A stretch of 64,000 bases of DNA. Origin: Mameliella sp. CS4 (lineage in GTDB: Bacteria > Pseudomonadota > Alphaproteobacteria > Rhodobacterales > Rhodobacteraceae). Below are positions 50,303-59,017 of this stretch, piece by piece. Under the pieces are notes generated by a model. The model searched no databases, was not told the origin of the DNA, and was given only the letters and a program-made list of their open reading frames with translations. Made by a program: the position numbers and the translations under genes. Positions within the stretch are counted from its first letter, which is position 1, and the number at the start of each line of letters is the position of its first letter. The DNA lies in contig NZ_JAHXRQ010000007.1 of the NCBI RefSeq assembly GCF_019392335.1, forward strand, positions 124,001-188,000, given 5' to 3'.

Positions 50303-51225
50303 CACGCTTTCTTTCCCTTGGCGAAATCATGGTCGAAATGGCCCCGGCGCCGCAGAATCCCGGGCTTTTCCGCCTGGGCTATGCCGGGGACACCTTCAAC
50401 ACGGCCTGGTACGCGCGCCGCCTGCTGCCCGCCACATGGACCGTCAGCTATGGCACCGTTCTGGGAGAGGACGCCATGTCCGACGACCTGGCCCGCTTCA
50501 TCGGTGCGCAGGGTATGTCCAACGACGCAATCCGGCGCCACCCAACCCGAACGCCCGGGCTCTACATGATCCAGACCCGCGAGGGAGAGCGCAGCTTCTC
50601 CTATTGGCGCGGCCAGTCGGCGGCCAGGACCCTCGCCGATGACCCGGACTGGCTGGACGAGATCATGGCGGAACGCGACGTGATCCAGTTCTCGGGGATC
50701 ACCCTGGCCATCCTCGCGCCCGAGGCGCGCCGGACGCTCTGCACCGCGCTGGGACGGGCACGCGCGGCGGGGGCCATGATCGCCTTTGATACCAACCTGC
50801 GCCCGGCGCTCTGGGAAAGCGCCGAGGCCATGCGCTCGGGCCTGCTCATGGGCGCCGCCGTCTCGGATACCGTCCTGCCCAGCTTCGACGAGGAACAGCT
50901 AGCCTTTCAGGACGCCACGCCCGAGGACACGCTGCAACGCTACCGCGCCGCCGGGGCCAGCTGCGTGGTGATCAAGAACGGCGCAGCCCCCTGCCACGGC
51001 TGGTCCGAGTCGGACGGAACCGTCACCACCACACCGCCCGAGGTGCACAGGATCACCGACAGCACCGCGGCGGGCGACAGTTTCGGCGCCGGTTTCCTGG
51101 CCGCCCGCGCCACCGGCGCCAGCCTCGGCACCGCCATGTCCCGCGCCGCCCACCTGGCGGCAGAGGTCATCCAGCACCCCGGCGCACTGGCGCCGCAGAT
51201 CTTCGACCAAGGAGAGACCCCATGA
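50299..51225 (+). CDS. PfkB family sugar kinase, KdgK-like
   Basis: A 308-residue ribokinase-fold protein. It shows LFRLGYAGDTFNTAWYARRL at the N-terminus, NLRPALW and the C-terminal ATP/anion-hole block ITDSTAAGDSFGAGFLA with the catalytic Asp. The G-D-x-x-N-x-A pattern and length are those of 2-dehydro-3-deoxygluconokinase. It would phosphorylate a 2-keto-3-deoxy sugar acid. Coupled by four-base overlaps to both neighbours. Confidence 0.88.
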   Translation: MTRFLSLGEIMVEMAPAPQNPGLFRLGYAGDTFNTAWYARRLLPATWTVSYGTVLGEDAMSDDLARFIGAQGMSNDAIRRHPTRTPGLYMIQTREGERSFSYWRGQSAARTLADDPDWLDEIMAERDVIQFSGITLAILAPEARRTLCTALGRARAAGAMIAFDTNLRPALWESAEAMRSGLLMGAAVSDTVLPSFDEEQLAFQDATPEDTLQRYRAAGASCVVIKNGAAPCHGWSESDGTVTTTPPEVHRITDSTAAGDSFGAGFLAARATGASLGTAMSRAAHLAAEVIQHPGALAPQIFDQGETP

Positions 51226-52184
51226 ACATCCTCATCATCGGCGGCGCCGGTCTCATCGGCCAGAAACTCGCCCGCCTGCTGGCATCGCGCGGCACCTTGC
51301 GCGGCAAGCCGATCACCCGCCTGACCCTGGCCGATGTCGTCACCCCGGCCGGAATCGACGCGCCCTTCGACGTGCAGTACCAGACCGCCGACATCACCGA
51401 TCCGGCCTCCGCCGCCGAGGCCATCGCGCCGGACACCGACGTGATCTACCTGCTGGCGGCGGTCGTCTCGGCCCATGCCGAAGAGGATTTCGACTTCGGC
51501 TACAAGGTCAACATGCACGGGCACCTCAACGTGCTGGAACGCGCCCGCGCGCTCGGCACCCAGCCTGTCGTGGTCTTCACCTCCTCCATCGCCGTCTACG
51601 GCGGCGAGGTGCCCCAGCCCTTCACCGACGACAGTTTCCTCAACCCCCAGATCAGCTACGGCACGCAGAAGGCCATCGGAGAGCTGCTGTTGAACGACTA
51701 CTCGCGCCGCGGCTTCATCGACGGACGCGGCTTTCGCCTGCCGACCATCTCTGTCCGGCCCGGCAAACCCAACCGCGCCGCCTCGGGCTTCATGTCCTCG
51801 ATCCTGCGTGAACCCCTGCAGGGCCAGACCGCCAATTGCCCGGTGGACCCGGACTTCCACCATTTCTACCTCAGCCCCCGCAAATGCGTCGAAAACCTGG
51901 TCAAGGGCGCCGAGATCCCGCGCGAGGACCTCGGGATGAACCATTGCATGACCATGCCGGGCCGGATGTGGACCATCCGCCAGATGATCGACGCCATGAC
52001 CGCCGTCGCCGGGCCGGAGCCCGCCAAGCTCATCACCTGGGAACCGCAGCCCGAGATCGACCACATCCTCAAGGGCTGGCGCAACGACATCCGCCCGCAA
52101 AAAGCCGCCCGCCTCGGCCTCGAACCCGACGCCAGCTTCGAGGACAATATCCGCTACTTCCTCGAGGACGACCTGCCCGCCTGA
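51222..52184 (+). CDS. denD: NAD-dependent epimerase/dehydratase-fold, D-erythronate dehydrogenase-like
   Basis: A 320-residue extended SDR. Cofactor motif GGAGLIGQKLA at residues 7-17, catalytic SSIAVYGGE and YGTQKAIGE (Tyr/Lys near residue 148-152), and RPGKPNRAASGFMS as family block. The overall pattern fits the DenD group, which oxidises C2 of D-erythronate to 2-keto-D-tetronate. That is a family-level assignment; the natural substrate here may be another sugar acid. Overlaps the kinase gene by 4 bases. Confidence 0.78.
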   Translation: MNILIIGGAGLIGQKLARLLASRGTLRGKPITRLTLADVVTPAGIDAPFDVQYQTADITDPASAAEAIAPDTDVIYLLAAVVSAHAEEDFDFGYKVNMHGHLNVLERARALGTQPVVVFTSSIAVYGGEVPQPFTDDSFLNPQISYGTQKAIGELLLNDYSRRGFIDGRGFRLPTISVRPGKPNRAASGFMSSILREPLQGQTANCPVDPDFHHFYLSPRKCVENLVKGAEIPREDLGMNHCMTMPGRMWTIRQMIDAMTAVAGPEPAKLITWEPQPEIDHILKGWRNDIRPQKAARLGLEPDASFEDNIRYFLEDDLPA

Positions 52185-52196
52185 GACCGGCCCCGG

Positions 52197-52268
52197 GTTT
52201 CTTTGGGCTTCAAATACCTCTGGGGGTGAATGCGCGGCACGCGCAGAGGGGGCAAAGCCCCCTGCCCC
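52197..52268. repeat. Intergenic repeat, family A
   Basis: GGTTTCTTTGGGCTTCAAATACC, TGGGGG, a GCGCGGCACGCGC hairpin and GGGGGCAAAGCCCCC fill the 102-base gap between the DenD-like gene and the following SDR. Confidence 0.72.
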
Positions 52269-52286
52269 CCAACCACGGAGAACAGC

Positions 52287-53042
52287 ATGCCTGATTTCGC
52301 AATCTACCCCAGCCTCAAGGGCAAGACCGTCTTCATCACCGGCGGCGCCTCGGGCATCGGGTCCGAGATGGTCCGCGCCTTCGCCGCGCAGGGCGCCCGG
52401 ACCGGCTTTGTCGATTTCGACCGCGAGGCCAGCGAAAAACTTGCCGCCGAGACCGGCGGAGAGGTCCTCTTCGACTTCTGCGACCTGCGCGAGATCGACC
52501 AGCTCAAGGCCAGCTTTGCCCGTCTTGCGAAAAAGCTTGGCCCCGCCACGGTGCTGGTCAACAACGCCGCCCGCGACGACCGCCACAACTGGCAGGACGT
52601 GACGCCCGACTACTGGGACGAGCGCATGGCCACCAACATCCGGCACCAGTTCTTTGCCATCCAGGCCGTCGCGCCGGGCATGATCAAGGCCGGGACCGGG
52701 TCGATCATCAACATGGGATCGAACAGCTGGTGGGAAGCGGGCGGCGGCATGCCCGCCTACACCACCGCAAAATCCGCCGTGCACGGGCTGACCCGGACGA
52801 TGGCCCGCGACCTGGGCGAACACAATATCCGCGTGAATGCCATCGTCCCCGGCTGGATCATGACCGAACGGCAGAAAGAGCTCTGGGTGACGCCCGAGGC
52901 CATCGACAAGCACCGCCAGCGGCAATGCCTTCCGGATCTGATCGAACCGGTCTACCTGGCGCGCATGGCGCTGTTCCTGGCCTCCGACGACAGCGCCATG
53001 TGCACCGCGTCGAATTTCATGGTCGAGGCAGGGTCCATCTGA
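52287..53042 (+). CDS. Short-chain dehydrogenase/reductase
   Basis: A 251-residue SDR with TGGASGIG at residues 18-25, NNAARDDRHNWQDV, catalytic Ser in NMGSNSWWEAGGGMPAYTTAK and the YTTAK pair. The NNAARDDRHNW and SNSWWEAGGG blocks are seen in sugar 1-dehydrogenases of the galactose/fucose type. It might oxidise the free sugar to its lactone. Last gene of the LysE operon; an AraC gene converges on it. Confidence 0.85.
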   Translation: MPDFAIYPSLKGKTVFITGGASGIGSEMVRAFAAQGARTGFVDFDREASEKLAAETGGEVLFDFCDLREIDQLKASFARLAKKLGPATVLVNNAARDDRHNWQDVTPDYWDERMATNIRHQFFAIQAVAPGMIKAGTGSIINMGSNSWWEAGGGMPAYTTAKSAVHGLTRTMARDLGEHNIRVNAIVPGWIMTERQKELWVTPEAIDKHRQRQCLPDLIEPVYLARMALFLASDDSAMCTASNFMVEAGSI

Positions 53043-53053
53043 TCGCCTGAGCC

Positions 53054-54040
53054 CTAGGCCTCGCGCGCCGCGCGGATATCGCGCGGCGTGGCGTCATAGC
53101 GCTTTCTGAAAGCCCGGTTGAAACAAGAGACATCCCCGAACCCGGCGTCGAGCGCGATCCGGCTGATCGGGCTGGTGTCCCGGGCCGGGTCCGACAGGGC
53201 CTCGAACGCCAGGTCCAGGCGGCGCTGCAGCACAAGCGCGGTAAAGGTATCGCCCTCGCTGGCCAACAGCTTGCGGATATAGCTTGGCGTCACGCGCATG
53301 GCGCCTGCCACCTCGGCGATCGAGAACCCCTCGTTCGCCGCGCCGAAACGGATCGCCGCATGGATCTGGCGCAGGCGGGCCGCCGCCAGGCCACGCTGGT
53401 TGGCAACATGCCATTCCTCGCGGCGGGCACCGATGGCGCAGCCGGCCAGATCCGCGATATGCAGGCTGATCATCTCCAGCATCGCGGGGTCGATCCGTTC
53501 TTCTGCCATCAGCATCCGGACATAGCCGGTCAGCAGGCTCAGCCCGTTGGTGCCACGGGGCAGCACGGTCATCGTCAGCCTGTCAATGTCGGCCACGCGG
53601 CATTCCATCACTCTGGCTGGCAGGGTGACGGTCATGTAGCGACCGCTGCTGGACAGGGTGCGCCCCGCGTCGTCGGACCGCCGGACAAGAACATCGCCGG
53701 AATGCGCGACCAGTTCCGCCCCGCGCTGTTGAAGGCTGACGGTGCCTTCGATCGGGATCAGCAGGATGATATCGTTGTTGCCATCGCCCAAGAGTTCGGC
53801 TGTCCGTTCACAACTGATCGAGGAAACCACGCCCAGCCCAAGCGCGGCAGAGCCGAAGTCCCGAAACACCGCGTCGTGAAAGATCGGCCCGTCCTCCAGC
53901 GGCGCCATATCGAGCCGGATCACCTCGCGCCCAAAAACCTCGCGCCAGATCTCCATCCGGTGCGAGGGCGGAAGGTGACTGGCCGAGAACCGCACATATG
54001 GCGCCCCGGCCAGCTTCGTGTCGGGCCGACTCTCTGTCAT
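53054..54040 (-). CDS. AraC family transcriptional regulator
   Basis: A 328-residue regulator. The C-terminal AraC HTH pair is clear (FSIAVAGAM-like region FSIAEVAGAMRVTPSYIRKLL and ISRIALDAGFGDVSCFNRAFRKRYDATPRDI). The N-terminal domain is of the AraC-binding-like (PF14525) type: SHRMEIWREVFGREVIRLDM and LLIPIEGTVSLQQRGAELVAHSGDVLV. ATG 54040 was chosen over 54061. Target genes are unknown; no site could be identified. Confidence 0.88.
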   Translation of the reverse strand: MTESRPDTKLAGAPYVRFSASHLPPSHRMEIWREVFGREVIRLDMAPLEDGPIFHDAVFRDFGSAALGLGVVSSISCERTAELLGDGNNDIILLIPIEGTVSLQQRGAELVAHSGDVLVRRSDDAGRTLSSSGRYMTVTLPARVMECRVADIDRLTMTVLPRGTNGLSLLTGYVRMLMAEERIDPAMLEMISLHIADLAGCAIGARREEWHVANQRGLAAARLRQIHAAIRFGAANEGFSIAEVAGAMRVTPSYIRKLLASEGDTFTALVLQRRLDLAFEALSDPARDTSPISRIALDAGFGDVSCFNRAFRKRYDATPRDIRAAREA

Positions 54041-54076
54041 GGTGCCACAGTACCACGACACCGGGCGGTCCCCGTC

Positions 54077-54385
54077 TCAGATATTGGCATCAGGGTCGAG
54101 GAAGCCGCAGTAGTCCTTGTCGCTGCCCTCGTCATCCGAGACGTCCGCAAGGGTCCGGCACTCGCCGGGCGCTGACTTGGGATTGAAATTGTGCGGCGTG
54201 TAGGACCAGGCGATACAGCCCTCGGTATCCCGGCAAAGCTGCTCGCAGGCGGCAGGGCCGACCTGCTCGTAGTTGAAAACCGCAGAGGTGGAGCCGGGCA
54301 GAAGCTTGCAGTGTTCGTAGTCCTCGGCGAGGGCAGGTACAGCGGTCAAGCAGACCGCCGCCGTCATGAAAAGCGTGCGCAACAT
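54077..54385 (-). CDS. Small secreted Cys-rich PAN-like protein
   Basis: A 102-residue protein with a signal peptide ending ALA (MLRTLFMTAAVCLTAVPALA). The mature part has cysteines in EHCKL, AACEQLCRDTEGCIAW, GECRTL and DYCGFL, and the order CxxxC-x5-C-x-A-W fits a short PAN/apple fold. Such domains bind sugars or proteins outside the cell. It is a tandem paralogue of the gene 18 bases upstream; both probably form an operon. Confidence 0.72.
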   Translation of the reverse strand: MLRTLFMTAAVCLTAVPALAEDYEHCKLLPGSTSAVFNYEQVGPAACEQLCRDTEGCIAWSYTPHNFNPKSAPGECRTLADVSDDEGSDKDYCGFLDPDANI

Positions 54386-54403
54386 GGTCAGGTTCCTTTC
54401 GGT

Positions 54404-54706
54404 TCAGCGTGCAATCTTGCCGCAAAAGGCGCGGTCGGAGTCCTCGGTCTTGTAGACATCGCCCAAGAGCTGGCAGTGCCCGGCCATGGAGGAGTCAAAG
54501 CTGTGGGGCCGGAAGTTCCAGGCCGCGCAGGCCTCATCCGCCTCGCAGGCCGCAAGGCAGGTCTCGTATCCGGTGTGATTGTCGTTGTCATTGGACAGGA
54601 TGGTACTGACCGCCGACTGCCAGCAGTTCTCAGGCGCGTCCTGCGCCAGGGCCGCGCCGGACAAACAGATCAGGGTCGCGGCGGCAAGTATCGAAAATCG
54701 TTGCAT
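54404..54706 (-). CDS. Small secreted Cys-rich PAN-like protein
   Basis: A 100-residue paralogue of the next gene, with signal peptide MQRFSILAAATLICLSGAALA. Matching cysteine blocks: ENCWQ, ETCLAACEADEACAAW, GHCQLL and AFCGKI. The repeated pattern CxxxC-x5-C-x-x-W followed by NFRPHSF / TPHNF in the partner points to a common PAN-like fold. Upstream gap of about 209 bases to the cysteine synthase holds no gene. Confidence 0.72.
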   Translation of the reverse strand: MQRFSILAAATLICLSGAALAQDAPENCWQSAVSTILSNDNDNHTGYETCLAACEADEACAAWNFRPHSFDSSMAGHCQLLGDVYKTEDSDRAFCGKIAR

Positions 54707-54915
54707 GAATACTCCTGGGAACGATGAGTTGGTTCCCAGAGCATATTCGGGCGGCCAAGAGGCCGTCTTGGACGGGCCTCGCCTCAGACTTGGACAAACC
54801 GCGCCTTTTGGCCAAGGTCTGCGGCAATCCGCCGACGCCCCAGTCCCGGCCCCCGCGCCGGGACCTCACCGTATCCGGGCGGCCCCGAGTCCTGCCCGGG
54901 GCGCGCGTCGCGTTT

Positions 54916-55992
54916 TTATTCCGCGGCCATCTGTGCTGTGGGTGTCGACAGCGAGATTGTCCGTTCCTCTTCGGTCATGTCCTCCGGCACCCCCTCGAAG
55001 AGAGGCGTCGACAGATAGCGTTCGCCCGTGTCGGGCAGCATGACCAGCATGACCGAGCCTTCGGGCGCGTTCTCTGCCGCCTTCATCGCCACGGCAAAGC
55101 TGGCGCCGCCGGAGATGCCGGTAAAGATCCCTTCTTCCGCCGCCAGCCGCCGCGACCAGGCGATGCCGTCGGGACCGGGCACCGGCACCAGTTCGTCGTA
55201 ACAGTTGATGTCCAGCCCCTCTTGCAACACCCAGGGAATGAAATCCGGCGTCCAGCCCTGGATCGGGTGCGGCTCGAAATTCGGATGGCTTTCGGTCGGC
55301 TGATGCGCCGCGTTGCGGGTGTTGGTATAGCCAGATCCGACAAGCGCCGCATTCGCCGGTTCGCTGAGGATGATCCTGGTGTCCGGGCGTTCCTGGCGCA
55401 GGACCCGCGCGACACCGGTCACGGTGCCTCCGGTGCCGTAGCCGGTCACGAAGTAATCCAGCCGCTCACCGTCGAAATCGCCCATGATCTCGCGCGCGGT
55501 GGTGCTGGCGTGGATGTCGGCATTGGCCGCGGTCTCGAACTGGCTGGCCAGGAACCAGCCGTTCGCCTCGGCCAGTTCCTTGGCCTTGGAATACATGCCA
55601 AAGCCCTTGAGCGCCTTGGGCGTCAGCACCACCTTGGCCCCAAGGAAGCGCATCAACCGGCGGCGTTCGACCGAGAAACTCTCTGCCATCGTGACCACCA
55701 GCGGATAGCCCTTGGCGGCGCAGACCATCGCCAGCCCGATGCCGGTGTTGCCGCTGGTCGCCTCGACCACGGTCTGCCCCGGTTTCAGGGTACCGTCCCG
55801 TTCGGCCTGTTCGATGATCCCGATGGCCAGACGGTCCTTGACCGATCCCGCCGGGTTGAAGGCCTCGAACTTGACGTAGACCGTGACATGGTCCGGCGCG
55901 ATGCGGTTGATGCGGATCGCGGGTGTATCGCCGATGGTGTCGAGCACGCTGTCATAGCGGCGCCCCCGACCCTCGGTGCTGCGTTGTGTCAT
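54916..55992 (-). CDS. cysK: Cysteine synthase A
   Basis: A 358-residue PLP enzyme. FNPAGSVKDRLA carries the PLP Lys, TSGNTGIGLAM the substrate loop, and GYGTGGTVTGVARVL the phosphate loop; TGISGGASFAVA contributes the pyridine contact. It converts O-acetylserine and sulfide to cysteine. It is longer than typical CysK (~310) with a C-terminal extension (EDMTEEERTISLSTPTAQ). Start ATG 55992 (MTQRSTEG). Also comparable to a CysM-like form. Confidence 0.85.
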   Translation of the reverse strand: MTQRSTEGRGRRYDSVLDTIGDTPAIRINRIAPDHVTVYVKFEAFNPAGSVKDRLAIGIIEQAERDGTLKPGQTVVEATSGNTGIGLAMVCAAKGYPLVVTMAESFSVERRRLMRFLGAKVVLTPKALKGFGMYSKAKELAEANGWFLASQFETAANADIHASTTAREIMGDFDGERLDYFVTGYGTGGTVTGVARVLRQERPDTRIILSEPANAALVGSGYTNTRNAAHQPTESHPNFEPHPIQGWTPDFIPWVLQEGLDINCYDELVPVPGPDGIAWSRRLAAEEGIFTGISGGASFAVAMKAAENAPEGSVMLVMLPDTGERYLSTPLFEGVPEDMTEEERTISLSTPTAQMAAE

Positions 55993-56066
55993 TGTCTTCC
56001 TCCCCTGGTTCGCCCGACTGGCGCGGGCCATTGCAAGGAAGACTAACAGATTCTGTCTCTTCGTGG

Positions 56067-56600
56067 TCAGCCCTTCGCGGTCAACCAGTCATCCAGCGCC
56101 GTGCCCAGTGCCGCCCAGTCGGTGTATTCGTGATCCTTGTCCGGATCGGCCTCCGGGTCCTTGGCCGTCACGATGCGGCGCATGACGAAGCGACGGAAGA
56201 TGTCGTACTCCGAGGGCCGGTAGGCGCCCGCAACCTGCACAACCTTCTTCGGGTGCCAGTCGGTCGCCTGCGCGAAATCCGCCACGATCCGGTCGAGGTC
56301 GGCCCAATCCTCGGCATCATGCCCGGCGGCCGCCAGCGAGACAGAGACGAAAAGCACCGGCAGACGGTCCAGCGCGGCGCCGTTTTGGGCCGCGAATTCG
56401 CCCATGTCTTTCTGATAGTGGCCCAGATGGACCGAGGCCGCCAGGATCACCCGGTCAAACCGCGCCAGGTCGATGTCCCCGGCCTCGCCGACGGGCAACA
56501 GCTCGACCGAATGGCCCAAATCGGCCAGCCGGTCCATGAGAAAACGGGCGATCCTGCGGGTCTGCCCCTCGGTCGAGGCATAGGCGATGAGCAATTTCAT
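56067..56600 (-). CDS. Flavodoxin-domain protein, HemG-like
   Basis: A 177-residue flavodoxin fold. The FMN phosphate loop is YASTEGQTRRIA at residues 7-18, with LAASVHLGHYQKDM as second FMN region. The length and the FVSVSLAA block match HemG-type protoporphyrinogen oxidase (menaquinone-dependent). Many alphaproteobacteria use other PPO enzymes, so a general flavodoxin-type role is possible. Confidence 0.75.
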   Translation of the reverse strand: MKLLIAYASTEGQTRRIARFLMDRLADLGHSVELLPVGEAGDIDLARFDRVILAASVHLGHYQKDMGEFAAQNGAALDRLPVLFVSVSLAAAGHDAEDWADLDRIVADFAQATDWHPKKVVQVAGAYRPSEYDIFRRFVMRRIVTAKDPEADPDKDHEYTDWAALGTALDDWLTAKG

Positions 56601-56669
56601 GGGCGTCCCTCCTGTCGCGCGAAGGATGCCGAAACGCCCGTGGCCCTGCCTTGACCCAGGTCATATGGC

Positions 56670-56692
56670 GTAGGGCGGGGCTTGCCCCGCCG
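56670..56692. repeat. Short hairpin repeat GTAGGGCGGGG type
   Basis: GTAGGGCGGGG-CTTG-CCCCGCC, third copy of the unit at 25630 and 39843, between the flavodoxin and dehydrogenase genes. Confidence 0.58.
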
Positions 56693-56715
56693 CCCGGCCC
56701 CTTGGCTGACAGCCC

Positions 56716-57663
56716 TTAGTTCACGGGCGTGACCAGCGGCTCCCCCTTCAGGAATGCCGCCACATTGGCCAGTTGCAGCTCCGCCATCGCGGTCCGCGTC
56801 TCGACGGAGCCCGACCCCTGGTGCGGCTGCAACACCACGGTATCCAGCTTCAGAAAACGCGGGTCGATGTTGGGCTCGTTCTCGTAGACGTCCAGCCCCG
56901 CCCCGGCGATCTCGCCCGCTTCCAGCGCGTCCAGCAAGGCGCCCTCGTCCACGGTTGTCCCGCGCGAGATGTTGATGACCACACCGCGCGGCCCCAGCGC
57001 CTGGATCGCCTCGCGCGTGACATGGCCCTTGGTCTCGGGGCCACCCACCAGCGCGATCACCAGGAAATCCACCGCTTTCGCCAGCGACACCACATCCGGG
57101 TGATAGGTCCAGCCCGGTGTCTCTTTCTCGGAGCGCGAGGAATAGTGGATCTGACATTTGAAAGCGGCCAACCGGTCCGCGATCTCGCGCCCGATGCGGC
57201 CCAGTCCCACGATCCCCACGGTCGAGCCCGAAACCTTGCGGTTGAGAGGCATCTCCCCCTCCTGTGCCCAGCGCCCCGAGGCGACATGCGCATGGCCCCG
57301 GATCATCGTCCGCGCCTGAGCGATCATCAGGCCCACCGCCAGATCGGCCACGTCGTCCGACAGCACATCCGGCGTGTTGGTCACGGCGATGCTGCGTGTG
57401 CTGGCAGCCTCGACGTCGATGGCGTCATAGCCGACGCCGTAATTGGCGATCACACCCAGTTGCGGAAACAAGTCCATCTGCTCGGCGCCAAAGGGTGCGT
57501 GCCCCTTGTAAGCCACCGCGCGGATGCTGGCGCGCAGGGTCGAATCCAGACCGGCCATATCGTCCGGCCCGTCGACAAAGACCGCCGGAAAGGCCGTGCT
57601 CAGCCGGTCACGTTCGTCTTGCTTGAAGCTTTTGCCGCAGATCAGCAGTTGCGTATCGCTCAT
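56716..57663 (-). CDS. D-isomer-specific 2-hydroxyacid dehydrogenase
   Basis: A 315-residue NAD(P) enzyme. Cofactor motif GIVGLGRIGREIA near residue 150; catalytic Arg in NISRGTTVDEGAL, Glu in YENEPNI and His in LQPHQGSGS near residue 284. Family members reduce glyoxylate or hydroxypyruvate, or oxidise D-2-hydroxy acids. Follows the aminotransferase gene by 13 bases, so the two may interconvert an amino acid and a hydroxy acid through the keto acid. Confidence 0.88.
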   Translation of the reverse strand: MSDTQLLICGKSFKQDERDRLSTAFPAVFVDGPDDMAGLDSTLRASIRAVAYKGHAPFGAEQMDLFPQLGVIANYGVGYDAIDVEAASTRSIAVTNTPDVLSDDVADLAVGLMIAQARTMIRGHAHVASGRWAQEGEMPLNRKVSGSTVGIVGLGRIGREIADRLAAFKCQIHYSSRSEKETPGWTYHPDVVSLAKAVDFLVIALVGGPETKGHVTREAIQALGPRGVVINISRGTTVDEGALLDALEAGEIAGAGLDVYENEPNIDPRFLKLDTVVLQPHQGSGSVETRTAMAELQLANVAAFLKGEPLVTPVN

Positions 57664-57676
57664 GACATGGGCCCTT

Positions 57677-58846
57677 TCACAAAAGTTTACGGATGCGCGA
57701 AAGCGCCTCCAGGATGTTCTCGGTCGAGTTGGCGTAGGAGAACCGCAGGTAGCCCTCGCCCCAGGCGCCGAACGATGTCCCCGCCACCGTCGCAACGCCT
57801 GCCTCTTCGAGAAAGCGTGTTTCGGCTTCTTTCGAGGTCAACCCCGTGCCCACCACATTCGGGAAGGCATAGAAGGCGCCCGCCGCATCGGCACAGCGCA
57901 CCCCGGGCAGCGCGTTGAGCTCGCGTACGATGACCTCGCGCCGGGCGTCAAAGGCGGCGACCATGTCGCGCACCGCGTCCTGTGGCCCTTCGAGGGCGGC
58001 AATCCCGGCATATTGGGTCGCGGCGTTCACGCAGGAATGGTCATTGATGCAAAGCCGGGTGGCGTGCTCGACAAGGCTGTCGGGCCAGACCGCGTAGCCG
58101 ATCCGCCATCCGGTCATGGCATAGGTCTTGGACCAGCCGTCCAGCAGGATCAGCCGGTCACGGATCTCGGGATAGTTCAGCAGCGAGACATGTTCGCGCC
58201 CGCCGTAAAGCATGTTGGAATAGATCTCGTCCGACAGCAGGGCGACATGCGGAAAATCGGCCAGACCGGCGACCAGCTTGTCGATCTCTTCCTTGGGCGT
58301 CACCCCGCCCGTCGGGTTGGCAGGCGAGTTGATGATGATCAGCCGGGTCTTGTCGGTGATCTGGCCCAGCACTTCCTCGGCGGAAAAAGCGAAATCGTTT
58401 TCCTCTTTCAGCGCGATGGGAACGGGCGTGGCGCCGGAATACTTGATGACGCTTTCGTAGATCGGGAACCCCGGATTGGGATACATGATCTCCGCCCCCG
58501 GTTCGCCGAACATCAGCACCGCAAAGAACATGGTCGGCTTGCCGCCCGGCACCACCACCACGTTGTCGGGGTTCACCTCGGCGCCATGCCGGCGGTGCAG
58601 GTCGGCGGCCACCGCCTGCCGCAGCGCCGGGATACCATTGGCGGGCGTATAGCCGTGGTGGCCATCGCGCAGCGCCTTGATCCCCGCCTCGACGATATGG
58701 TCGGGCGTGGCGAAATCGGGCTGGCCGATGCCGAGGTTGATGATGTCGCGCCCCTCGGCGGCCAGTTTTCCGGCGCGTGCCAGCACCACGAATGCGGATT
58801 CGGTGCCCAGCCGCGACATGCCCGCGGCAAGTTTCAGATCACTCAT
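57677..58846 (-). CDS. Class I/II pyridoxal-phosphate aminotransferase
   Basis: A 389-residue fold-type I aminotransferase. PLP Lys in GWSKTYAMTGWRIGYAVW (about residue 238), NSPANPTGGVTPKEEID for the N/P loop, and the phosphate/Arg site in GEGYLRFSYAN. This is the aspartate-aminotransferase-like Ib group. Start ATG 58846; a GntR-type operator (58878-58887) lies 32 bases upstream, linking it to the catabolic regulon. Confidence 0.88.
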   Translation of the reverse strand: MSDLKLAAGMSRLGTESAFVVLARAGKLAAEGRDIINLGIGQPDFATPDHIVEAGIKALRDGHHGYTPANGIPALRQAVAADLHRRHGAEVNPDNVVVVPGGKPTMFFAVLMFGEPGAEIMYPNPGFPIYESVIKYSGATPVPIALKEENDFAFSAEEVLGQITDKTRLIIINSPANPTGGVTPKEEIDKLVAGLADFPHVALLSDEIYSNMLYGGREHVSLLNYPEIRDRLILLDGWSKTYAMTGWRIGYAVWPDSLVEHATRLCINDHSCVNAATQYAGIAALEGPQDAVRDMVAAFDARREVIVRELNALPGVRCADAAGAFYAFPNVVGTGLTSKEAETRFLEEAGVATVAGTSFGAWGEGYLRFSYANSTENILEALSRIRKLL

Positions 58847-58877
58847 GCGTCCTCCCCGGCGCCTCGTTTCGTCATTT

Positions 58878-58887
58878 TGGTATACCA
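58878..58887. promoter_or_regulatory. GntR-type operator between aminotransferase and crotonase genes
   Basis: TGGTATACCA inside TTTTGGTATACCAGAA, 32 bases from the aminotransferase start and 131 from the divergent crotonase start. Confidence 0.7.
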
Positions 58888-59017
58888 GAAGCCCCGCAAG
58901 GAAAAGCGGTTATGCCACCGCCCGACAGCGCAAGCCCGATTGACTCCGACCGCGATAATTGTTTACTTGGAAACGAATTTGCCGCCCAAGCGGCACCCTG
59001 GGGAGGAGTTTTCCGAC

